This document shows positions 24,608 to 32,976 of a stretch of DNA of 45,355 nucleotides, piece by piece (within the stretch, counting starts at the first letter, position 1; every line of letters starts with the position of its first letter). The position numbers were made by a program, and so were the translations under genes. The notes under the pieces are model-generated. The model was not told the origin of the DNA and did no database searches. It was given only the letters and a program-made list of their open reading frames with translations. This DNA comes from Phenylobacterium deserti (GTDB lineage: Bacteria; Pseudomonadota; Alphaproteobacteria; Caulobacterales; Caulobacteraceae): the NCBI GenBank assembly GCA_943332615.1, contig CALQQB010000032.1:1-45355 (forward strand), written 5' to 3'.

Positions 24608-24814
24608 CTAATTTGCCCGGGGCGAGAAAAGCGCGTCCGCCGCGCCGCGGCTGGCGCGCTTGCGGTCGATCTGCGCGTGCACGCGGGCCGTCTCGGAGGC
24701 CAGGATATCCAGCCGCTCCTCCAGCTCCGCAATCCCCAACAGCTCCAGGTCCTCGCGGACCGCCTCGATCAGGCGCTGGCCGCGGCCCGAACGGACTTCA
24801 GCAGGTTCTTCCAT
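24608..24814 (-). CDS. DUF1192 domain-containing protein, 68 aa
   Basis: The ATG at 24814 follows GGAGGG. The conserved part is DLELLGIAELEERLDILASETARVHAQIDRKRASR, a helix-turn with a leucine-rich coiled-coil segment, diagnostic for DUF1192, a small alphaproteobacterial family often encoded next to rcdA/DUF1465 and a quinone oxidoreductase, exactly as here. Function unknown. It is divergent from the oxidoreductase gene and lies upstream of rcdA on the same strand, with a 126-bp gap. Confidence 0.88.
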   Translation of the reverse strand: MEEPAEVRSGRGQRLIEAVREDLELLGIAELEERLDILASETARVHAQIDRKRASRGAADALFSPRAN

Positions 24815-24899
24815 GGTCGAACCCTCCTTTGCGTCCCCCGACGAGGGGTCTATCTGAGACCGCATCGCCGTTCCGCGCAAGTTTCAGGACATATCGCCC

Positions 24900-25889
24900 A
24901 TGAGCCCGACCGAAGACGAGACCATGACCGTCGTCGCCATTGAGGGCGGCAAGGGGCCGGCCACGGCGCTGCACGCCGCCCGGCTGCCGCTGCCGAAGCC
25001 GGCCGAGGGTCAGGTGCTGATCAAGGTGAAGGCGGCGGGGGTGAACCGGCCCGATATCCTGCAACGCATGGGCGGCTATCCGCCGCCGCCCGGTGCGCCG
25101 GCCACCATGGGGCTGGAAGTCGCCGGTCAGATCGCGGTGGCCGCCGGCCGCTGGAAGGTGGGCGACAAGGTCTGCGCCCTGCTGGGCGGCGGCGGCTACG
25201 CCGAGTACGCGGTGTGCGACGCGCGCCATGCGCTGCCGATCCCTGACGGACTGAGCTTCATCGAGGCGGCGGGGCTGCCCGAGACGGTGTTCACGGTCTA
25301 CGCCAACGTCTTCGAGCACGGGTCGCTGAAGGCCGGCGAGACCCTGATGGTGCATGGCGCGACGTCTGGCATAGGGGTCACCGCCATCCAGATGGCCAAG
25401 GCCGCCGGCGCCAAGGTGATCGCCACCGGCCGGGGCGCCGACAAGGCCGCCGCCGCCAAGGCGCTAGGGGCCGACGTGGCGGTGGACGTCACCACCCAGG
25501 ACTTCGCGGAGATCGCCAAGGCTGAGGGTGGCGTCGATGTGGTGCTGGACATGGTGGGCGGCGACTATGTGCTGAAGAACCTGGACGCGCTGAAAACCGG
25601 CGGCCGCATCGTGTTCATCGCCGCCCTGGCCGGCGGCCAGCTCGATATCCCCATCTTCCGCATCATGCAGAAGCGCGCGGTGATCACCGGCTCGACGCTG
25701 CGTCCCCGCGACGCCGACGAGAAGGCGCGGCTGGCGGCCGAGATCGAACGCGTGGTGTGGCCCTGGATCGCCGCCGGCAAGGTCAAGCCCCAGGTGGATG
25801 CGACCTTCCCTCTTGAGGAAGCGGCCGCCGCCCACGCCCATCTGGAGGGCGGGGCGCATGTGGGGAAGGTCATCCTGACCACCCAATAA
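24900..25889 (+). CDS. NAD(P)H quinone oxidoreductase, PIG3/Qor type
   Basis: 329 residues of the medium-chain dehydrogenase/reductase fold without the zinc ligands. AAGVNRPDILQRMGGYPPPPG (about 47-67) and the MGLEVAG strand mark the catalytic domain. The Rossmann motif is HGATSGIGVTAIQ (about 151-163), and the C-terminal block includes GSTLRPRD and HLEGGAHVGKVIL. These fit the PIG3/TP53I3-like NADPH:quinone reductase family that reduces quinones in the cytoplasm. Start ATG at 24900; an in-frame Met lies at residue 9. Confidence 0.93.
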   Translation: MSPTEDETMTVVAIEGGKGPATALHAARLPLPKPAEGQVLIKVKAAGVNRPDILQRMGGYPPPPGAPATMGLEVAGQIAVAAGRWKVGDKVCALLGGGGYAEYAVCDARHALPIPDGLSFIEAAGLPETVFTVYANVFEHGSLKAGETLMVHGATSGIGVTAIQMAKAAGAKVIATGRGADKAAAAKALGADVAVDVTTQDFAEIAKAEGGVDVVLDMVGGDYVLKNLDALKTGGRIVFIAALAGGQLDIPIFRIMQKRAVITGSTLRPRDADEKARLAAEIERVVWPWIAAGKVKPQVDATFPLEEAAAAHAHLEGGAHVGKVILTTQ

Positions 25890-25897
25890 TTCCCCTC

Positions 25898-25917
25898 ATC
25901 CCGACGAATGCCGGGAT
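25898..25917. repeat. REP-like palindrome between convergent genes
   Basis: ATCCCG - ACGAATGC - CGGGAT resembles the widespread TCATCCCGGCGAA...CCGGGATC palindromic repeat of alphaproteobacteria. It lies in the 45-bp space between convergent genes and may stop transcription from both sides. A fragment with the same start (GTCATCCCGAATG) occurs at 31312-31324. Confidence 0.45.
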
Positions 25918-25934
25918 CAGCGGATCAAAACGAG

Positions 25935-26393
25935 TCAGCGCTCGTCGAGGCTCCCGAACACCTTCTGAGTCTTCGTGTCGAACAACCCTCGGCCCGGGAC
26001 GTGGTTGACCTCTAGGCGGATGCCGTCGGGGTCTTCGAATAGGACCGAGTAGTAGCCGGGCGCGAACTGGTCGACCTGGGGGGCGTGAACGATCGTGGCG
26101 CCGATCGAGACCAGGAAGGCGTGGACGGCGTCCACGTCGGCCTCGTCGCGCACGCGCCAGCACTGGTGGTGCAGGCTGCCGACGCGGAATTGCTCGTACG
26201 TCATGCCCGCGTGCGCCGGGTCCGGTCGGCGGATGCCAAAGCCGGTGCGGCCGCCGACGCAATAGTAGGTGTCCGGGCTGTCGGCGACCTCCTTCAGGCC
26301 CAGGAACGGCAGCAGCTGGCGATAGAAGGCGCGGGACGCCTCGAAGTCGCCCGCGGTGATGAAGGTGTGCGCGACGCCGTTGATCTCGACCAT
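25935..26393 (-). CDS. VOC (glyoxalase/bleomycin-resistance) family protein
   Basis: 152 residues in two beta-alpha-beta-beta-beta halves. The first half starts GVAHTFITAGDFEASRAFYRQLLPFLG; the second includes LHHQCWRVRDEADVDAVHAFLVSIG and the closing FEDPDGIRLEVNHVPG. His9, a His of the LHHQ stretch and Glu in RLEV are the usual metal ligands. The family covers glyoxalase I-like isomerases, extradiol dioxygenases and resistance proteins; which applies here is not decidable. It lies 8 bp downstream of the UPF0114 gene, probably co-transcribed. Confidence 0.85.
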   Translation of the reverse strand: MVEINGVAHTFITAGDFEASRAFYRQLLPFLGLKEVADSPDTYYCVGGRTGFGIRRPDPAHAGMTYEQFRVGSLHHQCWRVRDEADVDAVHAFLVSIGATIVHAPQVDQFAPGYYSVLFEDPDGIRLEVNHVPGRGLFDTKTQKVFGSLDER

Positions 26394-26401
26394 ACGGGTC
26401 C

Positions 26402-26938
26402 TCAGTGCTTGTCGGTCTTGCTGGCCAGCCAGTCCATCAGGGCCAGCAGCACGCCGGAGACCACGAAGGTCAGGTGGATGCCCACCAGCCAGATCAGGTG
26501 ACGGTCTGTGATCTCCTGGCCCTCGGCCAGCTGCATGAAGGCGCGCAGCAGGGCGATGGCGCTGATGGCGGCGATGGAGGCCATCAGCTTCATCTTCAGG
26601 CCGGAGAAATCGACCTTGCCCATCCAGCCGGGGCGGTCCTCATCGTCGCCCGTGTCGATCTTGGAGACGAAGTTCTCGTAGCCAGAGAAGATCACGATCA
26701 GCAGCAGGTTGCCCGCCAGCGACAGGTCGATCAGCGACAGCACCATCAGGATCGCCTCTTCCGGCGACATGGTCAGCAGGTGCGACAGCTCATGGCCGGC
26801 CTCGTTGACGAAGACGACGAGCAAGGCGGCCAGCGCCACGACGAGTCCGACATAGAACGGCGCCATCAGCCAGCGGGAGCGAAACAGGCCCAATTCCAGG
26901 AGCCGTTCGGCGTTGGGCTTGGGGCGGGGCTGGCTCAT
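26402..26938 (-). CDS. UPF0114 (YqhA/TIGR00645) membrane protein
   Basis: 178 residues with four membrane helices. Family landmarks are LFRSRWLMAPFYVGLVVALAAL (20-41), LIDLSLAGNLLLIVIFSGYENFVSKID (about 69-95), the WMGKVDFSGLKMKLMASI segment, and HLIWLVGIHLTFVVSGVLLALMDWL at the end. The family is universal in proteobacteria and uncharacterised, an inner-membrane protein. Length and start are normal. Confidence 0.92.
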   Translation of the reverse strand: MSQPRPKPNAERLLELGLFRSRWLMAPFYVGLVVALAALLVVFVNEAGHELSHLLTMSPEEAILMVLSLIDLSLAGNLLLIVIFSGYENFVSKIDTGDDEDRPGWMGKVDFSGLKMKLMASIAAISAIALLRAFMQLAEGQEITDRHLIWLVGIHLTFVVSGVLLALMDWLASKTDKH

Positions 26939-26986
26939 GGCTCTTTGGTAAAGCCTGGGGCCCTGGGCGCAAGGCGCCTCTCTCCG

Positions 26987-29356
26987 TCAGCCCCGCAGCT
27001 TTGCGCCCACCGCCTTCGCCGCAGCCGCCACGATGCGGCCCGACATCGCCTCGATCTCGGCGTCGGTGAGGGTTTTCTCGCGGGGTTGGACCAGCACCTC
27101 GACCGCCACCGACTTCTGGCCATCGGGCACGCCCTGTCCGGCATAGACATCGAACACCCGGGCGTCGGCGATCAGCGCCTTGTCGGCGCCCAGGATCGGG
27201 CGGACCAGGTCGCCGGCCGGGGTCTGCGCATCCACCAGGAAGGCGAAGTCGCGGGTGAGCGGCATCAGCGGCGAGAGCTCCAGCGCCGCCTTGGTCTTCA
27301 CGCCCTTCTTCTTGGGCTCCGGGATGGCGTCCAGGCTCAGCTCGAAGGCCAGCATGGGGCCGTCGGCGTCGAGGGCCTTCAGGACCCGCGGATGCAGCTC
27401 GCCAAACTCGGCGATCACGACCTTGGGGCCGAGTTGCAGGCGGGCCGAGCGGCCCGGGTGCCACCAGGGTGCGTTCTGGCCCTGGACCACCTGCAGCGGC
27501 GGCGCGCCCATCTCGTCCAGCAGGGCCAGCAGGTCGGCCTTCAGCTGGAACAGCGGATCCGCCGCCGTCTTCACCCACGACTTCGGCGCGTGCGGGGCCA
27601 GCAGCGCGGTGACCGCCGTCCACTGGTCGCCGGGCTCGTCGCCGCGGAAGTTGGGACCGACCTCGAACAGGGCGGCGTCGGCGAAGCCCTTGCGGGCGTT
27701 GCGGGCGGCGGCGTCGATCAGGTTGCCCAGCGCCGAGGGCCGCATGGTGTTGAGCTCGGCCGCGATCGGGTTGGCCAGCACCAGCTTGGCGTCGCCGCCG
27801 CCGAACAGCTGCGCCCACTCCCGAGGCTGGAAGCTCCAGGTGAGGGCCTCTGCGTAGCCACGGGCCGCCATGGTCCGCCGCGCGTCGCGCATGCGGCGCT
27901 GGCGCAGGGTCAGCACGCCGCCGGCCGGCCGCGCGATCGGCGGCAGGGCCTCTTCGGGCAGGTTGTCGAAGCCCTCGATGCGGGCGACCTCCTCGACCAG
28001 GTCGGCCTTGCCCTCGACGTCGCGGCGCCACGACGGCGGGGTGACGTTCGCGCCATCCACGGCGAAGCCGAGCGTGGTCAGGATTTCGTCGATCCGCGCG
28101 GGGCCGACATCCAGGCCCGACAGCTTCTTCACATAGGCGCGGTCGAAGGCGATCGCGGTCGGCGGGGCGGGGGCCTGGCCGGACACTTTCAGCTCCGACG
28201 GCTCGCCGCCGCAAAGCTGCAGGATCAGGGTCGTCGCCTGTTCCACGCCCCACGCGGGCGAGGCCGGATCGACGCCGCGGGCGAAGCGGTACTGGGCGTC
28301 GGAGTTGAGGCCGAGCGAGCGGCCGGTCTGGGCCGTCCGGATCGGGTCGAACCAGGCGCTCTCCACGAAGACGTCGGTGGTCGTTTCCAGCACCTTCGTG
28401 GATTCGCCGCCCATCACCCCGCCCAGGCCGATGGCGCCGGAGCCGTCGGCGATGACGCAGATCTCCGGCGTGATGGCGTAGGTCTGGCCGTCCAGCGCCT
28501 CCAGCGTCTCGCCCTCGCGGCCCAGGCGGGCCTCGACGAAGCCGCCGGTCAGCTTGGCGGCGTCATAGACGTGCAGCGGCCGGCACCGGTCATAGGAGAT
28601 CAGGTTGGTCACATCGACCAGGGCGTTGATGGGCCTGAGGCCCACGCTGGTCAGCCGCCGCTGCAACCAGGCCGGCGAGGGGCCGTTCTTCACGCCGCGG
28701 ATCAGCCGGCCGGCGAACACCGGGCAAGCCTGTCCATCGACCTTGATCTCGATCGGACAGGGAAACGCGCCCTTCACCGGCTGGACCGGGTCCGGCTTCA
28801 GGGTGCCCAGGCCGGCGGCCGCGAGGTCGCGGGCGATGCCGCGCACGCCCAGCCAGTCGGGGCGGTTGGGCGTCACCTCGAAGTCGATGGCTGCTTCCAG
28901 CCCGAACGCCGCCACGGCGCTCGCGCCCACGGCCAGGTCGTCGGACAGCTCGACGATGCCGTCGGACTCCTGGGTAACCTCCAGTTCGCGGCCCGAGCAG
29001 AGCATGCCGTTGGAGACCACGCCGCGCACCGGCCGCGCCTCCAGGGTGACGCCGGAGCCCGGCACATAGGCGCCGATCGGGGCGTAGATCGTTGTGAGGC
29101 CCGCCCGCGCGTTGGGCGCGCCACAGACGATCTCCAGCCGGCCGTCCTTTGTATCGACCTGGCAGACCCGCAGCTTGTCGGCGTTGGGGTGCTGCACGGC
29201 CTCCACGATCTTCGCCACCGTAAACGCCGCGAGCTTCGCGCCGGGATCGTCCACATGCTCGACCTCAAGGCCGGCCATGGTCATGGCGGTCACGACCTCG
29301 TCCAACGTCGCGGACGTGTCGAGATGCTCCTTCAGCCAGGAGAGGGTGAACTTCAT
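26987..29356 (-). CDS. pheT: phenylalanyl-tRNA synthetase beta subunit
   Basis: 789 residues, full length. The N-terminal [14 protein letters not shown] opening is followed by the EMAP-like tRNA-binding domain with [23 protein letters not shown], then the B3/B4 editing domain, the B5 domain (about 400-475, [16 protein letters not shown]), the catalytic-like core and the C-terminal FDX-ACB anticodon-binding domain ([14 protein letters not shown] ... [11 protein letters not shown]). It pairs with PheS as a heterotetramer that charges tRNA-Phe. It starts 10 bp after pheS. Confidence 0.98.
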   Translation of the reverse strand: MKFTLSWLKEHLDTSATLDEVVTAMTMAGLEVEHVDDPGAKLAAFTVAKIVEAVQHPNADKLRVCQVDTKDGRLEIVCGAPNARAGLTTIYAPIGAYVPGSGVTLEARPVRGVVSNGMLCSGRELEVTQESDGIVELSDDLAVGASAVAAFGLEAAIDFEVTPNRPDWLGVRGIARDLAAAGLGTLKPDPVQPVKGAFPCPIEIKVDGQACPVFAGRLIRGVKNGPSPAWLQRRLTSVGLRPINALVDVTNLISYDRCRPLHVYDAAKLTGGFVEARLGREGETLEALDGQTYAITPEICVIADGSGAIGLGGVMGGESTKVLETTTDVFVESAWFDPIRTAQTGRSLGLNSDAQYRFARGVDPASPAWGVEQATTLILQLCGGEPSELKVSGQAPAPPTAIAFDRAYVKKLSGLDVGPARIDEILTTLGFAVDGANVTPPSWRRDVEGKADLVEEVARIEGFDNLPEEALPPIARPAGGVLTLRQRRMRDARRTMAARGYAEALTWSFQPREWAQLFGGGDAKLVLANPIAAELNTMRPSALGNLIDAAARNARKGFADAALFEVGPNFRGDEPGDQWTAVTALLAPHAPKSWVKTAADPLFQLKADLLALLDEMGAPPLQVVQGQNAPWWHPGRSARLQLGPKVVIAEFGELHPRVLKALDADGPMLAFELSLDAIPEPKKKGVKTKAALELSPLMPLTRDFAFLVDAQTPAGDLVRPILGADKALIADARVFDVYAGQGVPDGQKSVAVEVLVQPREKTLTDAEIEAMSGRIVAAAAKAVGAKLRG

Positions 29357-29366
29357 AGGCTCGTCC

Positions 29367-30479
29367 TTAGCTGAGGCCGGTGGCCGGGTTCGGCGCCTGG
29401 AAGGCGGAGAAGCCGTAGTGATCCAGCCAGCGGACGTCGTTAGCGAACATGTCGCGCAGGTCGGGCATGCCGTACTTCAGTGTCCCCAGCCGGTCGACAC
29501 CGAACCCGAAGGCGAAGCCCTGCCACTCGTCGGGGTCGAGGCCGCAGGTGCGGATGATGTTCGGGTGCACCATCCCGCAGCCGACGATCTCCATCCAGTC
29601 CTGGCCCTGGCCGATCTTCACGTCCTTGCCCGAGCGGTCGCACTTCACGTCCATCTCGGCGCTGGGCTCGGTGAACGGGAAGTGGTGCGGCCGGAACCGG
29701 GTCTCGACCACCGGGGTCTCGAAATACCGGCTGATGAACTGGTCCAGGGTCCACTTCAGGTGGCCCATGTGGATGTTGCGGTCGATTACCAGGCCTTCCA
29801 GCTGGTGGAACATCGGCGTGTGCGTGGCGTCGCTGTCGGAGCGATAGGTGCGGCCGGGCACGATGACGCGGATCGGCGGTTCCTGGCCCTGGGCGATCCA
29901 GCCCGGCAGGGTGCGGTTCTGGCCCTGCTGCATGACGCGGATCTGCACGGGGCTGGTGTGTGTGCGGAGAAGTTTCCGCTCGCCGTTCTCGTCCTCGGGC
30001 AGCCAGAAGGTGTCGTGCATCTCCCGCGCCGGGTGCTTGGGCGGGAAGTTCAGCGCCGTGAAGTTGTGGAAGTCGTCCTCGATGTCCGGGCCCTCGGCGA
30101 GCGCGAAGCCGAGATCGGCGAACACCGCGATCATCTCGTCCAGCACTTGCATGGTGGGATGCACGCGGCCCCGGCGCTCGGGCGGCGGTGGCAGCGAGAG
30201 ATCGACCCGCTCGGCCGCCAGCTTGGCGTCCAGGGCAGCAGTCTCCAACTGGTCCTTCCGGGCGGTGACGGCGGCGGCGACAGCGTCGCGCAGGCCGTTG
30301 ATCTTCGGGCCCTGCTCGCGGCGTTCCTCGGGCGTCATGCGCCCCAGGGTCTTCAGCAGCTCGGAGATGGAGCCGGTCTTGCCCAGCGCCTCGACGCGGA
30401 CGGCGTCCAGGGCGGCCAGGTCGGCAGCGGCGGCGACGCGCGCCGACAGGTCGGCTTGCAGTTGCGAAAGGTCGGTCAT
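29367..30479 (-). CDS. pheS: phenylalanyl-tRNA synthetase alpha subunit
   Basis: 370 residues. The N-terminal coiled coil ([30 protein letters not shown]) binds tRNA. The class II core has [14 protein letters not shown] (motif 1), [18 protein letters not shown] (motif 2) and the [13 protein letters not shown] end (motif 3). It forms Phe-AMP and transfers Phe to tRNA with PheT. The upstream rplT gene is 111 bp away, with an intrinsic-terminator-like hairpin between, so expression may be tuned separately from the ribosomal genes. Confidence 0.98.
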   Translation of the reverse strand: MTDLSQLQADLSARVAAAADLAALDAVRVEALGKTGSISELLKTLGRMTPEERREQGPKINGLRDAVAAAVTARKDQLETAALDAKLAAERVDLSLPPPPERRGRVHPTMQVLDEMIAVFADLGFALAEGPDIEDDFHNFTALNFPPKHPAREMHDTFWLPEDENGERKLLRTHTSPVQIRVMQQGQNRTLPGWIAQGQEPPIRVIVPGRTYRSDSDATHTPMFHQLEGLVIDRNIHMGHLKWTLDQFISRYFETPVVETRFRPHHFPFTEPSAEMDVKCDRSGKDVKIGQGQDWMEIVGCGMVHPNIIRTCGLDPDEWQGFAFGFGVDRLGTLKYGMPDLRDMFANDVRWLDHYGFSAFQAPNPATGLS

Positions 30480-30522
30480 GAGGCGGTTGCTCTAGAGGAG
30501 GTTGATCTGGAGCGGAAGGCAG

Positions 30523-30554
30523 CAAAAAGCCCCCCGGCGGTTCGGCCGGAGGGC
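30523..30554 (-). terminator. terminator/attenuator between rplT and pheS
   Basis: On the gene strand, GCCCTCCGGC (30554-30545), loop CGAACC, GCCGGGGGGC (30538-30529), then TTTTTG: a 10-bp stem with one wobble pair and a T-run. It lies 36 bp after the rplT stop and 43 bp before pheS, so it either ends the ribosomal transcript or leaks into pheST. I see no phenylalanine-rich leader peptide. Confidence 0.75.
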
Positions 30555-30590
30555 CTGTTGAAAGCTCGGTGATCCGCAGGGATCAGAAGC

Positions 30591-30947
30591 TTAAGCCAGC
30601 GCGGCGCGAACCTTGTCGGCGACGGCCTTGAACGCGGTCGGATCGGCGCCGGCGATGTCGGCGAGGACCTTGCGGTCCATTTCGATCCCGGCCTTGTCCA
30701 GGCCGTGGATAAATTGCGAGTAGGTGAAGCCTTCCAGGCGCGCCGCGGCGTTGATCCGTTGGATCCACAGCGAGCGGAAGTTCCGCTTGCGGACCTTGCG
30801 GTCGCGGTAGGCGTACTGGCCAGCCCGGTCCACAGCCGCCTTGGCGGTGCGGATGGTGTTCTTGCGGCGCCCGTAGAAGCCCTTGGCCTGTTCGAGAACC
30901 TTCTTGTGCTTGGCGTGGGCGGTTACGCCCCGTTTGACGCGAGCCAT
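30591..30947 (-). CDS. rplT: 50S ribosomal protein L20
   Basis: 118 residues, standard length. It starts [33 protein letters not shown] and continues with [28 protein letters not shown], both L20 signatures: a basic N-terminal extension into 23S rRNA and a globular C-terminal domain. It is an early assembly protein of the large subunit. It follows rpmI after 13 bp on the same strand. In E. coli, L20 represses the rpmI-rplT operon; a similar control is possible here. Confidence 0.99.
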   Translation of the reverse strand: MARVKRGVTAHAKHKKVLEQAKGFYGRRKNTIRTAKAAVDRAGQYAYRDRKVRKRNFRSLWIQRINAAARLEGFTYSQFIHGLDKAGIEMDRKVLADIAGADPTAFKAVADKVRAALA

Positions 30948-30960
30948 CTGTCAGCGCTCC

Positions 30961-31164
30961 TTAAGCGAGGCCGTAGGGGATCCAAAGCTTGATGATCTTC
31001 GCGTCGGACGCGCTCATCACTTTGGTGCCACGGTTCTGACGGATGTACTTGGCGTTGTGGCTGATCAGCCGGTGCCGCTTGCCGGCGACGCCGGCCTTCA
31101 GCTTGCCGGAAGCCGTCAGCCGGAAGCGCTTCTTCACGCCTGACTTGGTCTTCAGTTTGGGCAT
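30961..31164 (-). CDS. rpmI: 50S ribosomal protein L35
   Basis: 67 residues starting MPKLKTKSGVKKRFRLTASGKLK with the AGKRHRLISHN core and RQNRGTKVM, typical of L35. The ATG at 31164 was chosen because the family begins there; an open extension of 40 codons upstream is not part of it. No strong Shine-Dalgarno is visible before the ATG, and a stable hairpin lies just upstream. First gene of the rpmI-rplT-pheS-pheT cluster; infC, usually directly upstream, is 4 kb away. Confidence 0.98.
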   Translation of the reverse strand: MPKLKTKSGVKKRFRLTASGKLKAGVAGKRHRLISHNAKYIRQNRGTKVMSASDAKIIKLWIPYGLA

Positions 31165-31172
31165 TTCACGTC

Positions 31173-31188
31173 GGGGTGCGAACACCCC
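31173..31188 (-). promoter_or_regulatory. UUCG-type hairpin in the rpmI leader
   Basis: On the gene strand GGGGTG-TTCG-CACCCC forms a 6-bp stem with an exceptionally stable UUCG-type tetraloop, 8 bp before the rpmI ATG, where a Shine-Dalgarno would be. It may modulate initiation or be part of an L20-responsive leader. Confidence 0.5.
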
Positions 31189-31340
31189 GTCCTCTGGATC
31201 GTGTTGATGAGCCGCCCTGGCATGCCTTTGGGCCAGGCGGTTCCGAAGGGGCGGGCTAGTACGGGAAATGGGGGCGGAATGCAAGGCGTAGAGGTGCGCG
31301 AACGCCTGGGTGTCATCCCGAATGGCCCACTCCGAACTTT

Positions 31341-31355
31341 TTAACGCCGACTTAA
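31341..31355 (+). promoter_or_regulatory. CtrA box upstream of the small gene at 31423
   Basis: TTAA-CGCCGAC-TTAA followed by C exactly fits TTAA-N7-TTAAC. It is 67 bp before the ATG at 31423, a usual distance for CtrA-controlled promoters. A REP-like fragment (GTCATCCCGAATG) lies just upstream. Confidence 0.75.
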
Positions 31356-31422
31356 CGGGCGCTTAGCCGTAAGGCGCCATGATCTCCCCATCGACCGCGA
31401 ACAGCGGCGTTCGGAGACAAGA

Positions 31423-31662
31423 ATGTCCAGCATCTCAGCCGTCGGCGGCCCGCCGCCCGTCGCCAACACCCCCGCCCCAAAGCCGCCCCCCCGTCCCGAG
31501 CAGGACGCCAACACCCCTGCTGTCGCCAAGGCGCCCGACGACGCGGCCGCCAAGGCCGCCACGGAGAAGGCCGCCGCTGCCAAGGCCGACGCCACCACGG
31601 CGGTGCGGGCCCAGGCGGTGAAGGCGGCCGGGCCCGGCAAGGTGCTCGACATCCAGGTCTGA
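31423..31662 (+). CDS. Ala/Pro-rich small protein under a CtrA box, 79 aa
   Basis: GGAGAC lies 4 nt before the ATG. The N-terminal 30 residues are proline-rich (VGGPPPVANTPAPKPPPRP). The middle is an alanine/lysine/aspartate helix (AKAPDDAAAKAATEKAAAAKAD), and the end reads GPGKVLDIQV. No signal peptide or membrane segment. I do not recognise a family; the composition suggests a disordered N-terminus and a single helix. The strong CtrA site upstream suggests expression in a specific cell-cycle phase, possibly with motility or polar functions, as CtrA-controlled small genes often are. Confidence 0.6.
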   Translation: MSSISAVGGPPPVANTPAPKPPPRPEQDANTPAVAKAPDDAAAKAATEKAAAAKADATTAVRAQAVKAAGPGKVLDIQV

Positions 31663-31702
31663 GAGAACAGGCCGCGTCCCGAACAGGCGCGGCCGCCGCC
31701 TC

Positions 31703-32908
31703 TCACGCCAGCCGTGGAATGCGGCCGATCAAGGTCCAGGCGAACCACAGCGCCGGCAGCACCAGCACCGCCGAAAGCGCGAATGGCGCCCCCGGCGCGA
31801 GGACGAACAGCCAGCCCGCCACCATCGGCCCGCCGATCCGCGCCAAGGCCATGCCGCTCATGTTCAGGCCCAACATCTCGCCCTGCCGATCCGGTGGTGC
31901 GGCGCGCGAGATCAGCGCCGAGATGTTCGGGAAACACAGCGACTGGCCGATGCAGACGAGGGCGAACCCCACGATAGCCACCTGCCAGGTCGGCGAAAGG
32001 CCCTGTGTGGCGATCCCGATCAGCATCAGCACCAGCCCCCACGTCAGGGTGACCGGCTCGCCGAACCGCCGCGCCAGCCGACCGCACAGCCAGCCCTGGC
32101 AGACCGCGCCCAGGATGCCGATGATCGCAAACGCGCTGGCGATCTGGCGCGGGCCCCAGCCGAAGCGGGTCTCGGTCCACAGGCCATAGGTGGCCTCGAT
32201 GCCTGCGAAGCCGATCACCACGATGAAGCTGATTATCACCACACGGCTGATGATCGGATGGCCGAAGCCCTCGGTCAGGCCGGCGGATCGCACCTGGCGC
32301 AGGGCCGAGGGCTCGGCCGGCGCCCTGGTCTCGCGCACCAGGAACACCACCGCCAGCACCGAAGCCGCCGCGAAAGCCGCCGCCGCCAGCAGCGGCAGCT
32401 GGAAGCCCAGCGCGCCCCGGCTGGGCTGGGCCAGGTAGCCGCCGATCGCCGGACCGGTGGTGAAGCCGGCGCTGAACGCAGCCCCCATGATGCCCATCCG
32501 CGCCGCGCGCTTTTCCGGCGGGGTGATGTCGGCCAGCACGCCCTGCAGGGTGGAGATGTTCCCGGCCATGATCCCGTTCACGAACCGGATCGCCAGCGCC
32601 GCCCAGATGGTGGGCGCGAAGGCCAGGGCCGCGTAGCTGAGCGCCACGCCGGATATGGTGATGATCAGCACCGGCCTGCGCCCGATCCGGTCCGACAGCT
32701 TTCCCCAGAAGGGCTCGCCCAGGAACTGACCCAGCGAGAACACCGAGAACATCGCCGTGACCAGGAACGGCGACGCGTCGAACGCCTGGGCGAAGAACGG
32801 CAGCAGCGGGATGACCAGGCCGAACCCGGCGATCATGAAGTAGATCACCGTCAGCAGCACGATCAGGGCGCGGCGTTCCTCCCGAGGGCTGAGCGCCACG
32901 GGGCTCAT
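31703..32908 (-). CDS. MFS drug-exporter-like transporter (TetA group), second of a tandem pair
   Basis: 401 residues, 12 membrane segments. The motif-A loop is GKLSDRIGRRPVL (after TM2), and antiporter-type features include GIMAGNISTLQGVLADITPPEKRA (TM4 and following loop) and AFSAGFTTGPAIGGYLA (TM5 motif C). These are typical of TetA-type exporters. It is clearly paralogous to the gene upstream, sharing PPDRQGEMLGLN and NISALIS with it. The ATG at 32908 would have overlapped the stop of the upstream gene but for an amber codon in that gene. Substrate unknown. Confidence 0.9.
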   Translation of the reverse strand: MSPVALSPREERRALIVLLTVIYFMIAGFGLVIPLLPFFAQAFDASPFLVTAMFSVFSLGQFLGEPFWGKLSDRIGRRPVLIITISGVALSYAALAFAPTIWAALAIRFVNGIMAGNISTLQGVLADITPPEKRAARMGIMGAAFSAGFTTGPAIGGYLAQPSRGALGFQLPLLAAAAFAAASVLAVVFLVRETRAPAEPSALRQVRSAGLTEGFGHPIISRVVIISFIVVIGFAGIEATYGLWTETRFGWGPRQIASAFAIIGILGAVCQGWLCGRLARRFGEPVTLTWGLVLMLIGIATQGLSPTWQVAIVGFALVCIGQSLCFPNISALISRAAPPDRQGEMLGLNMSGMALARIGGPMVAGWLFVLAPGAPFALSAVLVLPALWFAWTLIGRIPRLA

Positions 32909-32976
32909 GGGATCGACCGGGCCGGGACCTGGGCCACCCGCCATGCTGCGGCGCGCCGGGCGGCGACCACCGCCAG

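Noticed and set aside
26405..29374. A 989-codon open frame on the plus strand
   Set aside because: It is antisense to pheT and the UPF0114 and has the Gln/His/Arg/Ala composition of a high-GC shadow frame.
30961..31284. Longer L35 starting at 31284
   Set aside because: The family N-terminus MPKLKTKSG is at 31164; the upstream codons have no similarity and include the leader hairpin.
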